64,000 bases of DNA from Axinella damicornis (GCA_963931865.1 OZ007506.1:11099301-11163300), one strand, 5' to 3'. Positions 23,671-37,111 are shown, numbered from the stretch's first letter. The notes: a model not told the origin generated them from the sequence alone. Program-made: numbers and translations.

Positions 23671-23865
23671 TTAAGAGGGATTGTTGCCATGGTAAAGCAG
23701 AGCTTCTGATCCCTATATACGGGCAATTAGGTCTCATCACATTGAACTACAATGTGATCATTGCCTGCCCAGTGTTCCAAGGGTGTTGAAGTCCAAAAAG
23801 GGGCTCTATCTTACTAGCTAGCTATAGCCCTCCTGCCCAGCCATATGCATCCACGCATGCGCCCC

Positions 23866-24300
23866 ATGGAGAACAGCTGGTGGTTTGAAGATTTCTTGTC
23901 ACTAACACCTTTCTGATCTGGAATGTAGCTAGGATAGCCAATTAAATCGTACAGCACAGTCATGCGTAATTATTGTGTGTAACATCACTGGTCGATCGAG
24001 GAGTTCTAGCTTCGTTGTTGGTTCATGACAAGAACCCTTCAGCCGTCTCCAACTTCCAAAAACAACGGTTTACGGCAATACCGGAATATGAAGAAGTCAA
24101 CCATATAGTAGCCGATGTTTCGGGAGTTAGTGAATGTCGCTGACTGCTGGAAGGCAAGGCTACACGATAAAATTTAACAGTACAGGAAAGAGTGTCTACC
24201 TTCAAATTGCATTTTTAGCACAATCAGCACTTCAATAATTACACCTTCGCTGGACACACCTCACGTGACAAGAAATGTAACTCCAGCCATTCTCCGCCAG
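23866..24300. mobile_element. Second copy of the GANP-intron MITE
   Basis: Ends include GGTGGTTTGAAGATTTCTTGTCAC and GTGACAAGAAATGTAACTCC; the interior matches the 738-1255 element in inverted orientation. Confidence 0.65.
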
Positions 24301-24850
24301 TGGGCGTGGACATCTGGGCATGAGACTATATTTTACTGAAGCTGAATGGTGACTATATTGTATGAGGGCTTCAATAATAACATGATTTTGCAGATTCTTT
24401 GCTGTAATTGTTTTTAGAATAATATTTTAGTCATAATATTCTTTTCATAATAGAGAGCGCATACGGAATGCCAAAGTAATAACACATCGAACAATAATTG
24501 AGACCATGGTATACAAACTCATCTGCACGCAATGCACACAGCCAACTAATTAAGTTAGTACAAAGTATATTATTAAATTTTAGCATCTACTACATTAGCA
24601 GTTCTCAACGTAACAAGTCTCCTGTAGAAATGTTTGTCTTTCATTTCTGGCACTATCTTTGGCAGTATTACATCAATCACTCGAAGAAGAAAGTGCCTGC
24701 ATACAAATGAGTGTTGGTTGGGGAAGAAGACGATACATAATTGTGTGCACATGATCAAGCCCCACACAGGTGCAATGTGTTGAGGCACGTGCATACAAAT
24801 AGGTAAGTAACGTAAGTACGTATGGTGTTGTGGTTCAAATTTATGACATA

Positions 24851-25597
24851 CCGTATATCTTCTAAAAATTCGGCATCCCTAATTATTCGGCACCCTACAC
24901 GCAAATGGGAAAAATTGTCTCTAATTTCGGCAAGGGAATTCCCAAATAGTACGGAATTTAATCTCTAATTGCAATACGTTTTCGGCAGCTTGCCGTCCTG
25001 TCCGAGAGGCTTATACAAGCCAGTCAAGGAGAGAGATCGGTGAGTTCGGTGCTGTTTAAAGCCCCAAGCGGTGAAAGCTCCAAGCTGTCGCCAATGCACA
25101 CGATCAACCGATCGCTTCGATGTAGCTAGCTACGTGCCACGTTGACCAATTGGTGAAAGCCCTGCGCTGAAGTACACTCGCAAACCTCCAAGTGTTGCCC
25201 TGACTCGGCCTGAGAGTCACAGATGAACCTAGAACGACACGGGGTGAGTACCGGGCCCGGGGTATCGATTGCACGGTACAGCCAGCGGCACCAGTTCGAG
25301 ATCGTTCGCTTCGTACACCGACAATTCAGGCCGACGCAGGTGCTAGTGGAAAGTATGGAGTGTCACAGTCTGTACCAAGAGGAAAGACTACGTACCTCGC
25401 CCTGCCGGTATAGCTGCTCGATCTTGAGACTTGAATCTCGAGTGAAAAAAACGACCGACCGACCGCGGGTAGCATGCACTTCTAATTATTCGGCACTTTT
25501 GCATTTTGGTACAAATTTTGCGATTTTACTTCCAATTATTTCGGCAAAGGTTATGAATAATTAATAAAAACCTGCCGAATTTTTAGAAGATATACGG
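24851..25597. mobile_element. 747-bp TA-flanked element with 26-27-bp perfect TIRs
   Basis: The left end CCGTATATCTTCTAAAAATT and the right end AATTTTTAGAAGATATACGG are exact complements, extending to TCGGCA/TGCCGA. Flanked by TA on both sides, as in Tc1/mariner-type insertions. Subterminal AATTATTCGGCAC motifs recur. No transposase ORF. Confidence 0.8.
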
Positions 25598-27913
25598 TAA
25601 TCATTATTTTGTTTCATATTACACGGTGTCCGTGAGAGCATGATGGACAGTGCAGAACTGCTTTTGTGGCAAGCATCAATTCAGTCATTAACGCTCAGCG
25701 GCTGTTAGCAGCAGAGTCTCCCTAAGCAAGTCAATGGCTATTAGCAGCGAGGTTTCCGAGGCAAGATGGAGGCGACTGGACTATAATTTCATGCTTGAAC
25801 ACAAGACGGCGGAGAGAGCCACTAACCGCACTTGTGCTTTTTCTTGTACTTGTACTTGGAAATATGACAGGGTGTAAATTGTATTCTAAAGCATGGATTT
25901 TGGCAGGTGGTATTGTATCTTCATGTCGGTATTCGAAACCAATATTTGGTCACCATTCTTTCTCTCCTCTCACGTGGCCTGGGAACGAGGTTATACATAT
26001 ATAGCTCTGAGCTCATCATGCATAGGCACCATGAGCACCATGGACACCATGGACACCAAGGACAACACAGGCGCTATGGGCACCATGGACACCATGGACA
26101 CCATGTGACAGTGGAATGTGTATGCAACAATTTTGTATTGCTGAAGTAACATCTAACCATATAATAGACTGGACTTCAATTCTACAAAGAAAGGGGCAGG
26201 GCGGCTCGAAAGGTTTACAGTCAACAGTGGAATGTGTATGCAACTTTGGCATCAATTTTTTTATCACTGAAGTAACATCTAACCGTATATTAGACTGGAC
26301 TTCAATTCTACAAAGAAAGGGGCAGGGCAGCTCGAAACGTTTTACCCAGATAAACATCCTGTTCGTGAGATACTGTGTGTTCTACTTGCCCGATTGGGCG
26401 AAAAGTGGATGGCTTTGTAATATGAACGACCATCACTCGTTTTTCCAATGGCAGCAAAGCAAACCCACTCTGAGCTGCCATCCAGTCAGTTTAAAACTTC
26501 CCATGGATGCTGCAAATTATGCGAAACTAGCGATGTACAGATAGTAAGGACAAAGGTAGCAGTACGTCATGAATATTATAATCACTTTTGGGGCGCGATC
26601 TCATGGTGCTCATTCATAGTTCAGCATGTTCTTGCTCAAGCATACATACGTGACTAAAAGTTTGAAACCACACCCACTCAGCTCGAGCTAGCTAGCTAGA
26701 TAGATACACAACAATGTAGATAGAATAATTTCAATCGCTGAAAGAAAGGATACTGACAATGTAGATAGAATAATTTCAATCGCTGTAGATAGAATAATTT
26801 CAATGTAGATAGAATAATTTCAATCGCTGAAAGAAAGGATACTGACACAACAGTGACATCAAGAAGCTGAAAGTGTTATGACAGGTTTTTTGCACTCCAG
26901 TTGCCATGTCCTCTGCGTGTTTCTGTGCTGATAGTCGTGCCGAGACACATTAGATAACTTGTTATTAATGGGGCCGTAGGTAGAATAGGCAGCGACACAT
27001 TTCTCTGCACGTAGCAATTGAATAAATTCAGGGCCGACATTATTAGGGGGGAAGGGGGCATGCCCCCCCCCCCCCCCCCCCCCCCCCAGTTCCTATGCCC
27101 TAGGCACCATGGACACCTGAGGTTAACAATATGTACGCATTTGTGCTGACAGAGCACTATTCGTACCTCTTAAATGAAGGACTAACCGCTAAGTTTAGCT
27201 TTAGAGGAATCCCATCAACACTCTCTCTGTTATTATCCCCATTATGGGGTCTGGGTATGAGACTAGAATAATACACAACAGTGTCCATTCTTCACTGGAT
27301 GGATCTAGACTGACCTGTTCATGCGTGGGTTTTGTATACACTGGATACAGTGGTGTACAGCCCGGTCATAATCACCCGCACCAACAACGTAGGGAAGGAA
27401 ATCTGTGAGAAAAGTTGCAGGAGTGCGTGGATGATGGGTGTATGGGGGAGAAAAAGAATGAAGGAGCTGAACTTTGGAAAGGACTACTGGGGAATTAAAC
27501 TATTTTCCCAATATCTTTGTTCGCGCGAGTGGGAGAGCCTAGGAATGAGGCTATATTTCACCACCCTCTAGTATTTAGAGTGTGCACTTTACCACAGGTG
27601 ACAATCAATAGTGCCAGGCGGTATAGGAGCAGTAATGGGCTGCTATTTCCACATTGGGTGTATAGTAGAGTGTGCACACACTTTGGAGCTACGTAACCGT
27701 AAATCCGAAAAGCAATGCTCTCCTCAATATATTCTATGGCTTGACTTAGCTTATAGCAACAGGGCACTATACTAAGTGTACTGTGGTGTTAAAATCAAGG
27801 GGGTGGTATTAATCAGCAACTACGGAATCTACCAGACCAATTTTGTCCCTGGTGAGTGAGCATGATATATAACTGCATGTGATCCGGAATTGGTATAAGA
27901 TTATCATAATTAT
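25598..27913. repeat. Tandem repeats, no gene recognised
   Basis: A CACCATGGA-type 9-bp minisatellite lies at 26027-26105. A unit of about 115 bp duplicated in tandem lies at about 26106-26340. AATGTAGATAGAATAATTTC repeats lie at 26710-26850, and poly(C) at 27063-27087. The short ORFs across here show no family signature. Confidence 0.65.
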
Positions 27914-30900
27914 TCACATACTTGGAAGAAATTTCTTGAAAGACTCTGCCGCCTTTTTCTTCAAATCAGTTCTCTTTTCTTCGCTCTGTTCATCTCTCAT
28001 TGAGGTCTTCAGTTTTCCTCCAGGCCATAGGGTGTGACGGAGGTGGTACAATGCCCGTGTCCAGTTATCATCACTGTACACAACTTCGTGGAGTTCCTTC
28101 CAAAGAAAGCGCTCCATACCTCCTCCCACGAGAGAAAGGATGGCGATCTGAGTGCCCTCGTTACACGCCCATAACTGAGGACAGTTCTTCTTAGAGGCTT
28201 CAGATCCAAGACTCAGCAGAACGTTGGAGAGAGGCATGCTTTGCTCACGTTCCTTTGCTAGTTTGATAAATGCTTGGGGAGACAGAGGATTCATTGATTG
28301 CCTGATTATGTAGATTAGAAAAGAGAAAATCTCCAGAGCCTTAGTCAATAATCTTGAAGATAGAAACTTGCAAAGTGAATACATTGAAGAAATTCGAGTA
28401 AGTCTGTTGCTCTCATGGATACCAGCAGCCTGGTTGTCACCTGGTTTGCTGTGCTCGTTACCATGGGGATAATTCGACTTCAAATTCGACTTCAAATTTA
28501 CCTGTGAAATTGAGCCAGTAGGGATGCAGCTTGGAGGGGCAGGACTTGAGATGGTAGAGGCAGAAGACGCAAACGAATGAACAGAATCACTGCCGATGGT
28601 TTGGTTTTCCTCTGGGATTACTACACTGCGAGGCATACGTAACACCTGTGCATCTGTGGCATTGCCCGCCTCATCTTTCTTGGCTGGAGAGTCATCTCTG
28701 GTTTGCCCTACAAGCGCAGCATCATCTGGCTGACCGACAGCTACCTCTAAAACTGCACGATCTTCATCAGCATATGAGGCAAAATCAATAATATTACCAG
28801 GCGTTTTTACAGACTGTAATGATCTGCTAATTTGGGAGCTGATGGGTGGATTTATGGTCGTGGTGGCCGTGGGATGGGGATTGGGGTGAGCGGGGTCTGG
28901 TTCCGAGTGCAGTGACTGGCAGGGGAGAGGGAGGTGAGTGTTGAGATATGAACTGAGTACAGTTTCCATCGGCCTCTTGGGCAATGGCTATGGGAAGAGG
29001 AACACAGTGATTCTAATCATAGATCTGTGTACAATGGTATACACTACCCACTGGTCAAAGTTCAACCTTACGGACAATAGTACTATTGTCCAACACTATT
29101 GTCCAACTGTTGACATTCTGAGTGAGTATATATAGCACTGACTAAATTGGGCTGGGAAGTTTACTTAGACCTGACCACATTTGGTCAAGTGAACTGTGAC
29201 ACTATCTGTGAAGATACCAGTCCAGCTGCTAGCTCTCTCCACCCAACTGGTCAAGCGGGTGTGCAGCAAAGCCACGTGCAGAGGGCGGAGAACATTTGCA
29301 GCAACATCAATTGCACTCCAGTCTCAAGGAAATATACCACCATCCCATGAAACCAAGTCGCCATTGGTACATGTAGTTTGCAACTCAAGAGCAAACCTTT
29401 TATTGCAGTGTAGACAGACCTAGCCTCGTACCCAGGCCCGGCCGCCCAGTGGGCGGGCCTGGGTACGAGGCTAAGACAGACCTTGCGTTCTGTGTGCTAT
29501 GTCATCACCATGCACTGATTTGTCAACGTTGTCGGATCAACCTCACCTCAGTCAAACGCATTCCACATTCGTAGCTAGACAGTTTGACCGCAATCGCTTG
29601 TTCCATTCAGGAGTAGGCGAATTCATTCCAATAGAGAAGTGGTAGGGGAGGGTGGTATATGGGGAGGTGGGTGGTGGGAGAAGGGGGGAGGTGGGCTGGT
29701 GGAGGCGAGTTGGGGGAGAGGGTGGGGGATAAGTTGTTGTCTACAGGAAATGTACTTAGTTCACTGGCACATACCTGGAAAAGCCATTTCACTACCACAT
29801 GTAGAACACTAGTTAAAACTCTTTACCAACCATAAGAAACAGCTTAAGGAAGCAAAAACCTTGTATTAAGGTATAACTCCTGTATTAAATTCCCCATATA
29901 AATTCTTATGGGCTTATGGGAGCTCATGACAACTTTTGCAGTCGTTGATTGGTAAAGAGTTAATGGAGTGGACCAGGTGAATTAAAGTACAACCTTACCT
30001 CCACTTCATTAACTAGTGGACCCAGTAGGTCATTTGTAGCACGCAATTGACTCTTTCCTTACTTCATACAGAACATTACAAGTATGTCAACAAGACATCA
30101 CACATACAGTGAACATGTTGTGGTACAGCAATCACAAGCATACCACTGCCTCGGCACTGTCAGCTGAAGGGGCACGGCTCTTCATCCTTTCAAGAAGGGT
30201 CCTCCTACGTGTTGGCTTGAGTGGGTTGACAATGTTGGCCTCTTTCAGAACACGAACCCCAGACCTCAGAAACTGACGATAGAGTTCACTCCTGGCTACC
30301 TCCTTCACAGAAGAAACACTCTGTGCACACAGGAAATCAGCGTATGAGATCAGAGGTCTAGTCTGGAGTTTATTGTACAAGTATTTGATAAAGGCAGAGT
30401 TACTCTCTGGACCGTTCCCCGCCGGGTTAGGATCTGGGATCCAGACCATCCATAATATGTTATTGCGATGCTAGTAGCGCATTCTGTCCTTTGTTGCTGT
30501 TAGTAACTTTGAAAAACTAGAGGTGCTCAGCAGAGGACATACCCTGTGCACTATACTTTGACCTGATATAGGTAGGCCTACCGCCGATTATTAATACAGC
30601 AAGCACGATGAGATAGCTAGGCCTACCGATATTTAATACAGCAATGACAGCATGCAGAATGAGATACCGTAAGTTGTGGCAGCAATGTCAGAAACAGGAT
30701 GTGGTCAAGTTGTATAAATTAGAAACACGACTTTTACATAGCTTTTGTCAGTCTCTTGAGTGGATCTCTGGTCTGTGAGCGCTAGAATTCTGACACTTCT
30801 ATCCTGAACTAAGCCTTCCACAAGGCCTTCACAGCTCAAACTGCTGATTTTTGTGTCCACAGACAGACAGGACACAAACCGATCACTTAACCCCTGCTGC

Positions 30901-33900
30901 ATGCATGCGTACAGGGTTGTGATTATTCCATTCCCAAACCATTGGAAAGAGATAGCATCCCTGATTAATCTTTCAACACCATAATGAACTTACCTGGAGA
31001 TACTTCTCAAGTCCTTCTTTCCTCTCTAGAATGATGGTAGGGTCAGGATCCTTTGGCACGAAGGGCAACCTCGAAACCAAGTTGGCAAGTCCTCTTTTAT
31101 CAGGTAGCTCTAAGCCTGGGAGGTATAGAAAAAGATAGACTTATACACAGTTACACATTACGTTGTTACATGTACATTACTATGCCACGAACAATAAGCA
31201 ATTTGTCATCAAAACGCTACATGTATGTCCTTACTTAGCCTCGTTGGCCTGGGAACGAGGCTAGTACTTACTATACAAAGAAAACCATATAGGTTACTGC
31301 CAAGACCAAGGGATCTACATGAGGGTTTCTAAATTCTCTCCTCCCAAACAGCCTAGGAACAAGGCTATAAATCATGTAGATCCCATTGGTCGAGGTATCT
31401 GCCCTAGTAACTATTTAGGCTATAAATCATGTAGATCCCATTGGTCGAGGTATCTGCCCTAGTACATGTAACTATTTAGAACCAACAGAAGTTATGGTGA
31501 GACTGCAGGAATTGATCAATGTCTTCGCATTATGTAATGAGTCGTTCTAGCTAGCTCTCTGTATGGGAGAAGGCTGCTTTGTGCCTTCAATGCACCCCGT
31601 ACTCCATTACAAGACTATGACCAAAATACACAACCAAATGTGTGTGACGTCACATGGTAGCGAAATCATGTACGTGTAGCATGCTGGAGTATATACTCAG
31701 CCATAACAGCTGGGTGATCAATCTCTACAACTTCAACGAGTTACATGAACAATCTCTACAACTTCAACGAGTTACATGTATAGGATCTACTACGTCGACG
31801 CAGAGGTTATGCGATTTATCCTCCGCGGGAAAGTTTGGCCGAGGCGAAGCCGAGGCTAAACTTTCCCAAGGAGGATAAACTGCATAACCTCCGAGTCGAC
31901 GTAGTAGATCCGGCCATAACCTCCAAGTCAAGTTAGTAGCTGGATCCGGCTGCTAGACAGCTACAACTCTCTGATTCTCAGCACAGCATGGTGATCCTTT
32001 CATGTACCGCGGAGGATAACCGTGGTTATCCTCCGCTATGACGTCATAGCGGAGGACAGCCGATTTATCCTCTGCGGTACATCAAAGGAACGCCCACGCA
32101 TGGTGGTAGATGTACATGAACACAGCTAGTTGTTAACCACTACAGATCTCTTGAATGTACTGTTCCCATAGCCTCGTTCCCAGGCCTTCCCACCCAAGCG
32201 TTTGTCGCTTGCAGTACTAACCCACGTTAGTATTGCAAGCGAAAATCGCTGGGGTGAGAAGGCCTGGGAACGAGGCTACTGTTCTCACACCTTCACACAA
32301 ATGCCCTTGTAGCCATCCTGTACAGATATGTGACCTTGGACCATATCACTCATGAACGAGCTTGCAATAATCGTTGGTATGGGCCACTGACTGCTCATCC
32401 AGAGGAAGCAATAACCTTCAGAGCTAGAAATAGAGGCCCTTAAAAGCTGGACAGCTGTCCATTCACATAAAGGGGAGAAATGGCCCACCCAGCCAGTGGA
32501 AGTGTGTTCATGATTATGATTATACTTCAAACTGCAATCACAATTGAGACTGCAGTGTCAGCATTTGTATCAATGACATCCCAGAGTATGAATACTGACA
32601 GATTATGAATGATTTTGCTCTGCCGCTGCAAGCGGAAGCCTGGGATCAAGAAACTAGGCCTCGGCAAAATATGGTTGAGCATAATAGTTTGGTGGAAGCA
32701 TAAGAGCATTATGCTGGCATAGTTAAGACATGTAATTAGTTGGTGGTTTTAGTTTATCTATGATAGAACAGCTACAGTGTAGAAGTAGCCTGACTGTCAA
32801 TGTCTAGCTACTTCAGGTACAGGGCAAAAATCTTACTTAGTGATTAGGGTTGGGCAACACAGACCTTGAGCTAGTTTGCCAGCTAGACCCTCTACACCCA
32901 ACCGGTCACGTGTGCGCAGCTTCACCACTTATCTTTGCTGAGGCAGAGCTATAAGCTTTGTATACTTCCTGTACAGACAACAAATATAGCCCTGTGGTTG
33001 GTCAAATCATAGCTGACCCATTACTGCTGGAGGTACAAAATGGCCTGGGAATGAGGATCCTCTATTTCAAGCCAAAGGCTGGTCTCGCAATGGGAGGATA
33101 GGTAAAGCTCGGCAACATTTGAACGTGGGATTTTTAAATTAGTCCACATTGAAATGCTTTAACACTCTCAAGAAGCATGTGTATGAACTATTCATGGAGG
33201 AAGCTGTTACAACTGTGGTACAGAATTACCTTTGACAAAGATGGCTAGTGGGGAGCGCCGCAAGGCATCATGGAACTTGATGAAGTCACTGTATCGCTTC
33301 ATAGCTTCCAAGTGGGTTTCACCCTCATGAACACCAAGATCACTGAGCTCTGTCTCCAGAAGCATATGCTTTGGGAACTGAAGGAAGGAGGACAAGGAGG
33401 GAGATGGAGGAGGAGGGATGAGGTTACTTGGTGGATAAACACACGAGGAAGCCATCAAGTACCAGTACACATACATTGATGTGACCTGCTGAAGCACCTT
33501 GCAATGTATCTATTTGCTTATCTGTGTGTCTGTCTATCTATCTATCTACCTATTGATACATGTATCTATCTATTTAGATATCTAATCAGATTCGTGAGTT
33601 TAACCACATACATTCCTTCAGGCAACACTAATTTGTCCAGCTAAAAGTTAATTTGGAGGAGGCCCACAAGAGGGCCCCTTACAAATCCATTTGTGACATG
33701 AACATGCAGTCAAACACAGTGATGGTTTTATATACATGTAGGCATGTGCTGTCACCATGGGGTGAGTGCTGAAAGTGTCACTGCGGAGTGACACTCACCA
33801 CTTCCCCCAATCCCATCCCACCTTTCCACCTAGAATCTACCAGCCAAGGTGACATCATCACCACCACAACTAGAAGCTGAGCTTAGCCCCCCCCCCCCCC

Positions 33901-33910
33901 CCCCCCCTCC

Positions 33911-33944
<34 letters not shown>

Positions 33945-35352
33945 ACCATTGTCAATAAATACTGTCCCTTAACACTCCTTCGCATCTCTAATATACCTTG
34001 ATGATGTAGCCAATGTAGGAACTGGCAGCACCCCCACTCTCCACTCTCGCATGACTCGTCACATAGATGGGAGGTAGGTCTACGTGCAACATGTCATCAT
34101 AAGGTGGCGTAAATTCGTCCTGAGGAGGGGAGGCAGGAACTAGTTTTGGAGGCAGCCTGGGGGAGGAGGACAGACCTACGGTGTGGCGCTTGGGGATAAG
34201 AAGTGGAGAGGAGGAGAGTCTAGGGAGCTTCCTTCTTGTGGGGAGTATATCAGCAGAACTTTGTGATTGTGAAAGTTGGCTACCAAAAGAAGAGGCACCT
34301 GTTATGTCATAGCCACGGGTACCCTGATCAGCAAAGTCACCAACTGGTGACCCCAGCTGCACACTTTGTACAAACTGACTATCGAGGGACATAAACCGCC
34401 TTCGCTGAGACATCGTCTTCATACGTAGCCTTCCACTATGACGTCTCCTTCCCAGTTCGTCGTTCTCCCTCTCAATATCAACTAACTCCCTCCGGACCTT
34501 CTCGGGAGATGCCTTCTCTAAGATTATTGGGATGGCCTCAATCAGGAAGTCAGGATCGCAAAGTAAATTTATCAGAGGTTCAATGATGTTCTTCAGGAGC
34601 AACTCACGAACAAATGTGCAAGCAATATCACAATTTCTATACTCTGGTGGCACAGCACACTGGACTAGAGCATCCAGAGCCTGTCTGTAGTAACGTAGCT
34701 CCGATTCCGGGGACCTCAGAGCTCTGTGTGCCACTCTGTGGTTGCTTTCAAATGCCCTGAGGCATTTTTCATTTTCAACATCAAAGACCATCACTCCATT
34801 GTAGTCAACCACCCCAGTCTCATTTAGAACTTCTAAATATGGATGTATAAGTGTGAGTAGTTGACACACCAACTCGTCTAAGTCAATCTTCTGGACTCGC
34901 ATGTTAGCCTCCAGTGCAACATGTTCTAAGATTTTCTCTACATCTTCAGGGAACTCCACATCATTGGTAACGTCCCTGTACCACTCCTTAACAAAGTCTC
35001 GCATTATCAGCTCGATAAACTTCTGCGCCTCCTTGTGGCAAGGCTTTGAAACCTGATCATGCACACACTTGGAGACAGCTTTCAAATTCGGTCTCGTTCC
35101 ACCCTGTTCATTGGAGGAGTTTAAAAGGGTCTGCACCCGAAAGAGGGTTTCATAGCACTTATCCACTTTGATCCTCCACTTGTGGGCTTCCCTGACGAAA
35201 CATACGAAGCTCACGCAACAGTAGGCGAGACCACCCAGCACACAGAGAAGTAGAGTGGAAAGAACTCCAAATAACTGGGAGCAGAGGGCAGCCAGAAGAA
35301 TAGTAACTGTCCACAGGAGCCAGTTAAATCGCATCTGATCACCGCCGCCCAT
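27914..35352 (-). CDS. SNX19: SNX19-like sorting nexin (PXA-PX-nexin C)
   Basis: Five exons read by hand: 35352-33997, 33377-33230, 31115-30994, 30470-30144, 28987-27914. Phases agree throughout, giving about 1,008 residues (human SNX19 is about 990). Two N-terminal hydrophobic segments (residues 11-52) are followed by a PXA domain at about 95-280 (MRDFVKEWYRDV, EKCLRAFESNHRVAH, EPLINLLCDPDFLIEAI). A Ser/Arg-rich linker follows. A PX domain at about 425-540 includes IYVTSHARVESGG, GYIIK, KRYSDFIKFHDAL and LPDKRGLANLV. A nexin-C tail carries LRHTLWPGGKL and then KKKAAESFKKFLPS. No RGS domain is seen, which favours SNX19 over SNX13/14/25. Such proteins are phosphoinositide-binding, membrane-anchored tethers at ER-endolysosome contacts. 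The 30470 acceptor is the least certain junction. Confidence 0.8.
29421..29473. mobile_element. GAGGCTA-family hairpin MITE
   Basis: Perfect inverted repeat TAGCCTCGTACCCAGGCCCG against its complement, ending CGAGGCTA. Confidence 0.85.
29817..29959. mobile_element. TTAA MITE, reverse copy, in SNX19-like intron
   Basis: Same element as 22721-22854 in reverse, with ends CTCTTTACCAACC and GGTAAAGAG and TTAA on each side (two extra A on the left). Confidence 0.75.
31364..31475. repeat. 54-bp tandem duplication in SNX19-like intron
   Basis: GGCTATAAATCATGTAGATC... through ACTATTTA occurs twice, the second with a CATGTA insert. Confidence 0.8.
31786..32077. repeat. Two consecutive hairpin repeats
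   Basis: 31786-31911 folds as GATCTACTACGTCGAC.../GTCGACGTAGTAGATC. About 32006-32077 folds as TACCGCGGAGGATAA.../TTATCCTCTGCGGTA around TATGACGTCATA. The shared GGAGGATAA motif suggests related elements. Confidence 0.75.
32169..32278. mobile_element. GAGGCTA-family hairpin MITE
   Basis: TAGCCTCGTTCCCAGGCC at the left and GGCCTGGGAACGAGGCTA at the right; inner arms carry CGCTTGCAGTACTAAC. Confidence 0.85.
33887..33944. repeat. 58-nt interrupted poly(C) tract
   Basis: Almost pure C in the first intron of the sorting nexin, 53 bp from the splice donor. Confidence 0.9.
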
Positions 35353-36270
35353 CTTGTGTTGAGCTGAGCTAGCTAGTTTTTAATGACGTGCTATATCACG
35401 CCCCTTCCTTGTCACATGACCTTGTGGTTGTACCTGTACTGTACCTACAGTCGTCTTTCTCGTCTCTACAATCGTCGTTCTAGATCTCTGAGACAAGTTC
35501 TCATCTCTGTGCACATGTGAACCAGAGAAGAGCAGCTCAAATACTGGTAAGAACTAACTGCTTGGTGTAACTTTGCTGTTAGCCATATTAAACATGGATA
35601 AATTATTAAGCATCCTAGGGGGCCACAGTTACCAAATTGTCAGACGCAAAGCCGGACGTGACTAAAACACGGAACGGACCTGTCGGCCCTGGCCGCCATT
35701 GCTCGATCACTCTCCTTGACGTTGGTTGCCAGTACAGTCTTATGAAGGCCCCACAAAGATTCGGACCACACATCCGTGATCGCTCTCGTTCACTGATGCA
35801 TACATGTCGAAACTCACCGCACTGGCGAAGTTGTTAGCGCTGTTGAAGTTCTTTGGACACCATTGCTGACTCGATCGACTCGACCATAGTCCTCACATGA
35901 CATTTGCATAATGAACTGCAATACCTAGCTTGCGCGACCAGCGAGTAGCAATCGGGGTACCATCGCGGCTACCAGGAGTGCGGTTGCCCCTTGTCACTTT
36001 TACACCATTAAACTGGCGTCTTGCTGAATAATCAATTTTAACACACTGTTTATGTTTGAGCTTGAACTAGCTATCACCATAATAATACCTTCAGATGGAA
36101 TATGTTCAGCATTGGCAGAAACACATGTACATATGTATCGCATCCAGAAAAATGTTCCTCAAATCAGTTCACTAAGTGAAGCCATAGTGACACACCTGGG
36201 TTGAAAGCGTGTTTGTTGTCCACTCCCATAAACCCAAAATAGACATAATATTATATAATATTTTCAGAGA

Positions 36271-36301
<31 letters not shown>

Positions 36302-36509
36302 AGGACTAAATCACGTGCACTGTCGTTTTGTAATGCAATGAATTAATGAACTGTGTATAAGCCACTACACACTACTATGTACCTTTACTGAGCTGTTATG
36401 TATATGACCATGCCTATATAGGCCTTCTCACCCCACCGTTTGCCGCTTGTAGTACTAGCACAGGGGAAGGCCTGGTAAACGTGTATATGTGCTTTATTGT
36501 GAATACACA
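35353..36509. repeat. Upstream of SNX19-like gene; dispersed repeat, poly(G)
   Basis: 35640-35850 is related to the duplicated blocks at 43090-43370 and 44037-44310 (GTGATCGCTxTCGTTCACTGA, then AAACTCACC). Poly(G) lies at 36271-36298. No gene seen. Confidence 0.6.
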
Positions 36510-36562
36510 AAGGAATATTCATTAATCCTGAGGGCGTAGCCTGAGGGATTAATGAATATTCC
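36510..36562. repeat. Short hairpin GGAATATTCATTAATCC
   Basis: Inverted arms of about 18 bp around TGAGGGCGTAGCCTGA. Confidence 0.8.
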
Positions 36563-36736
36563 TGAGTGTATTCATCGATAAAAACCCACCAGTAGGCATG
36601 GTCTAATATGCTTGTATCCTGGCAACCAAAGACGTCATAGCGGTACCATGGCGATTCCATGGTAAGCGTGACGTATTGTCCGCAAACGGCGCGCGTTTTC
36701 AGTAGTTCAGTTGACAAAAGCTAGCTAGCCGGAGAG

Positions 36737-37111
36737 ATGACCGAGACAGATTCCGATTTTAAACCCCTCCAACGCAAGATTTGGCGTCCGAAAGCATTTG
36801 TAGGTACAGTAAGTGATGCTCAGATGACTGTGACATCGAAAGGGTATATTCCGCCGGCTTGATGTGCTCCTGATTCTGCCAAATACCCAATAGAAATTGT
36901 ACTAGTAAGCGACAACACGCTGGACAGCCACAGCTTATCCTCCTCTTCTGGTGTGATAACCGGAGCGTCAACAACCTCCACTCCTATTCTTTTTGAACAG
37001 AGTTCCCGAGAGACAGTATCACAGGTGCCACGAATTTCTGAAAGACGTCTCCGACATCACAGCGCTACTGCCGCTAGGATTCTTGACAAGCATGTAGGCC
37101 TCGGGAAGTAA
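36737..37111 (+). other. Open frame interrupted by one in-frame TGA
   Basis: ATG at 36737 opens 41 codons (MTETDSDFKPLQRKIWRPKA...), a TGA at 36860-36862, then 82 more codons in the same frame to TAA at 37109. The second part is Ser/Thr-rich and ends ERRLRHHSATAARILDKHVG. It could be a nonsense-mutated gene, a recoded TGA, or chance. No family recognised and no downstream selenocysteine element could be assessed. Confidence 0.25.

Noticed and set aside
25223..25564. 113-codon ORF inside the TA-flanked element
   Set aside because: No transposase motifs and no similarity I recognise; probably chance in G/C-rich sequence.
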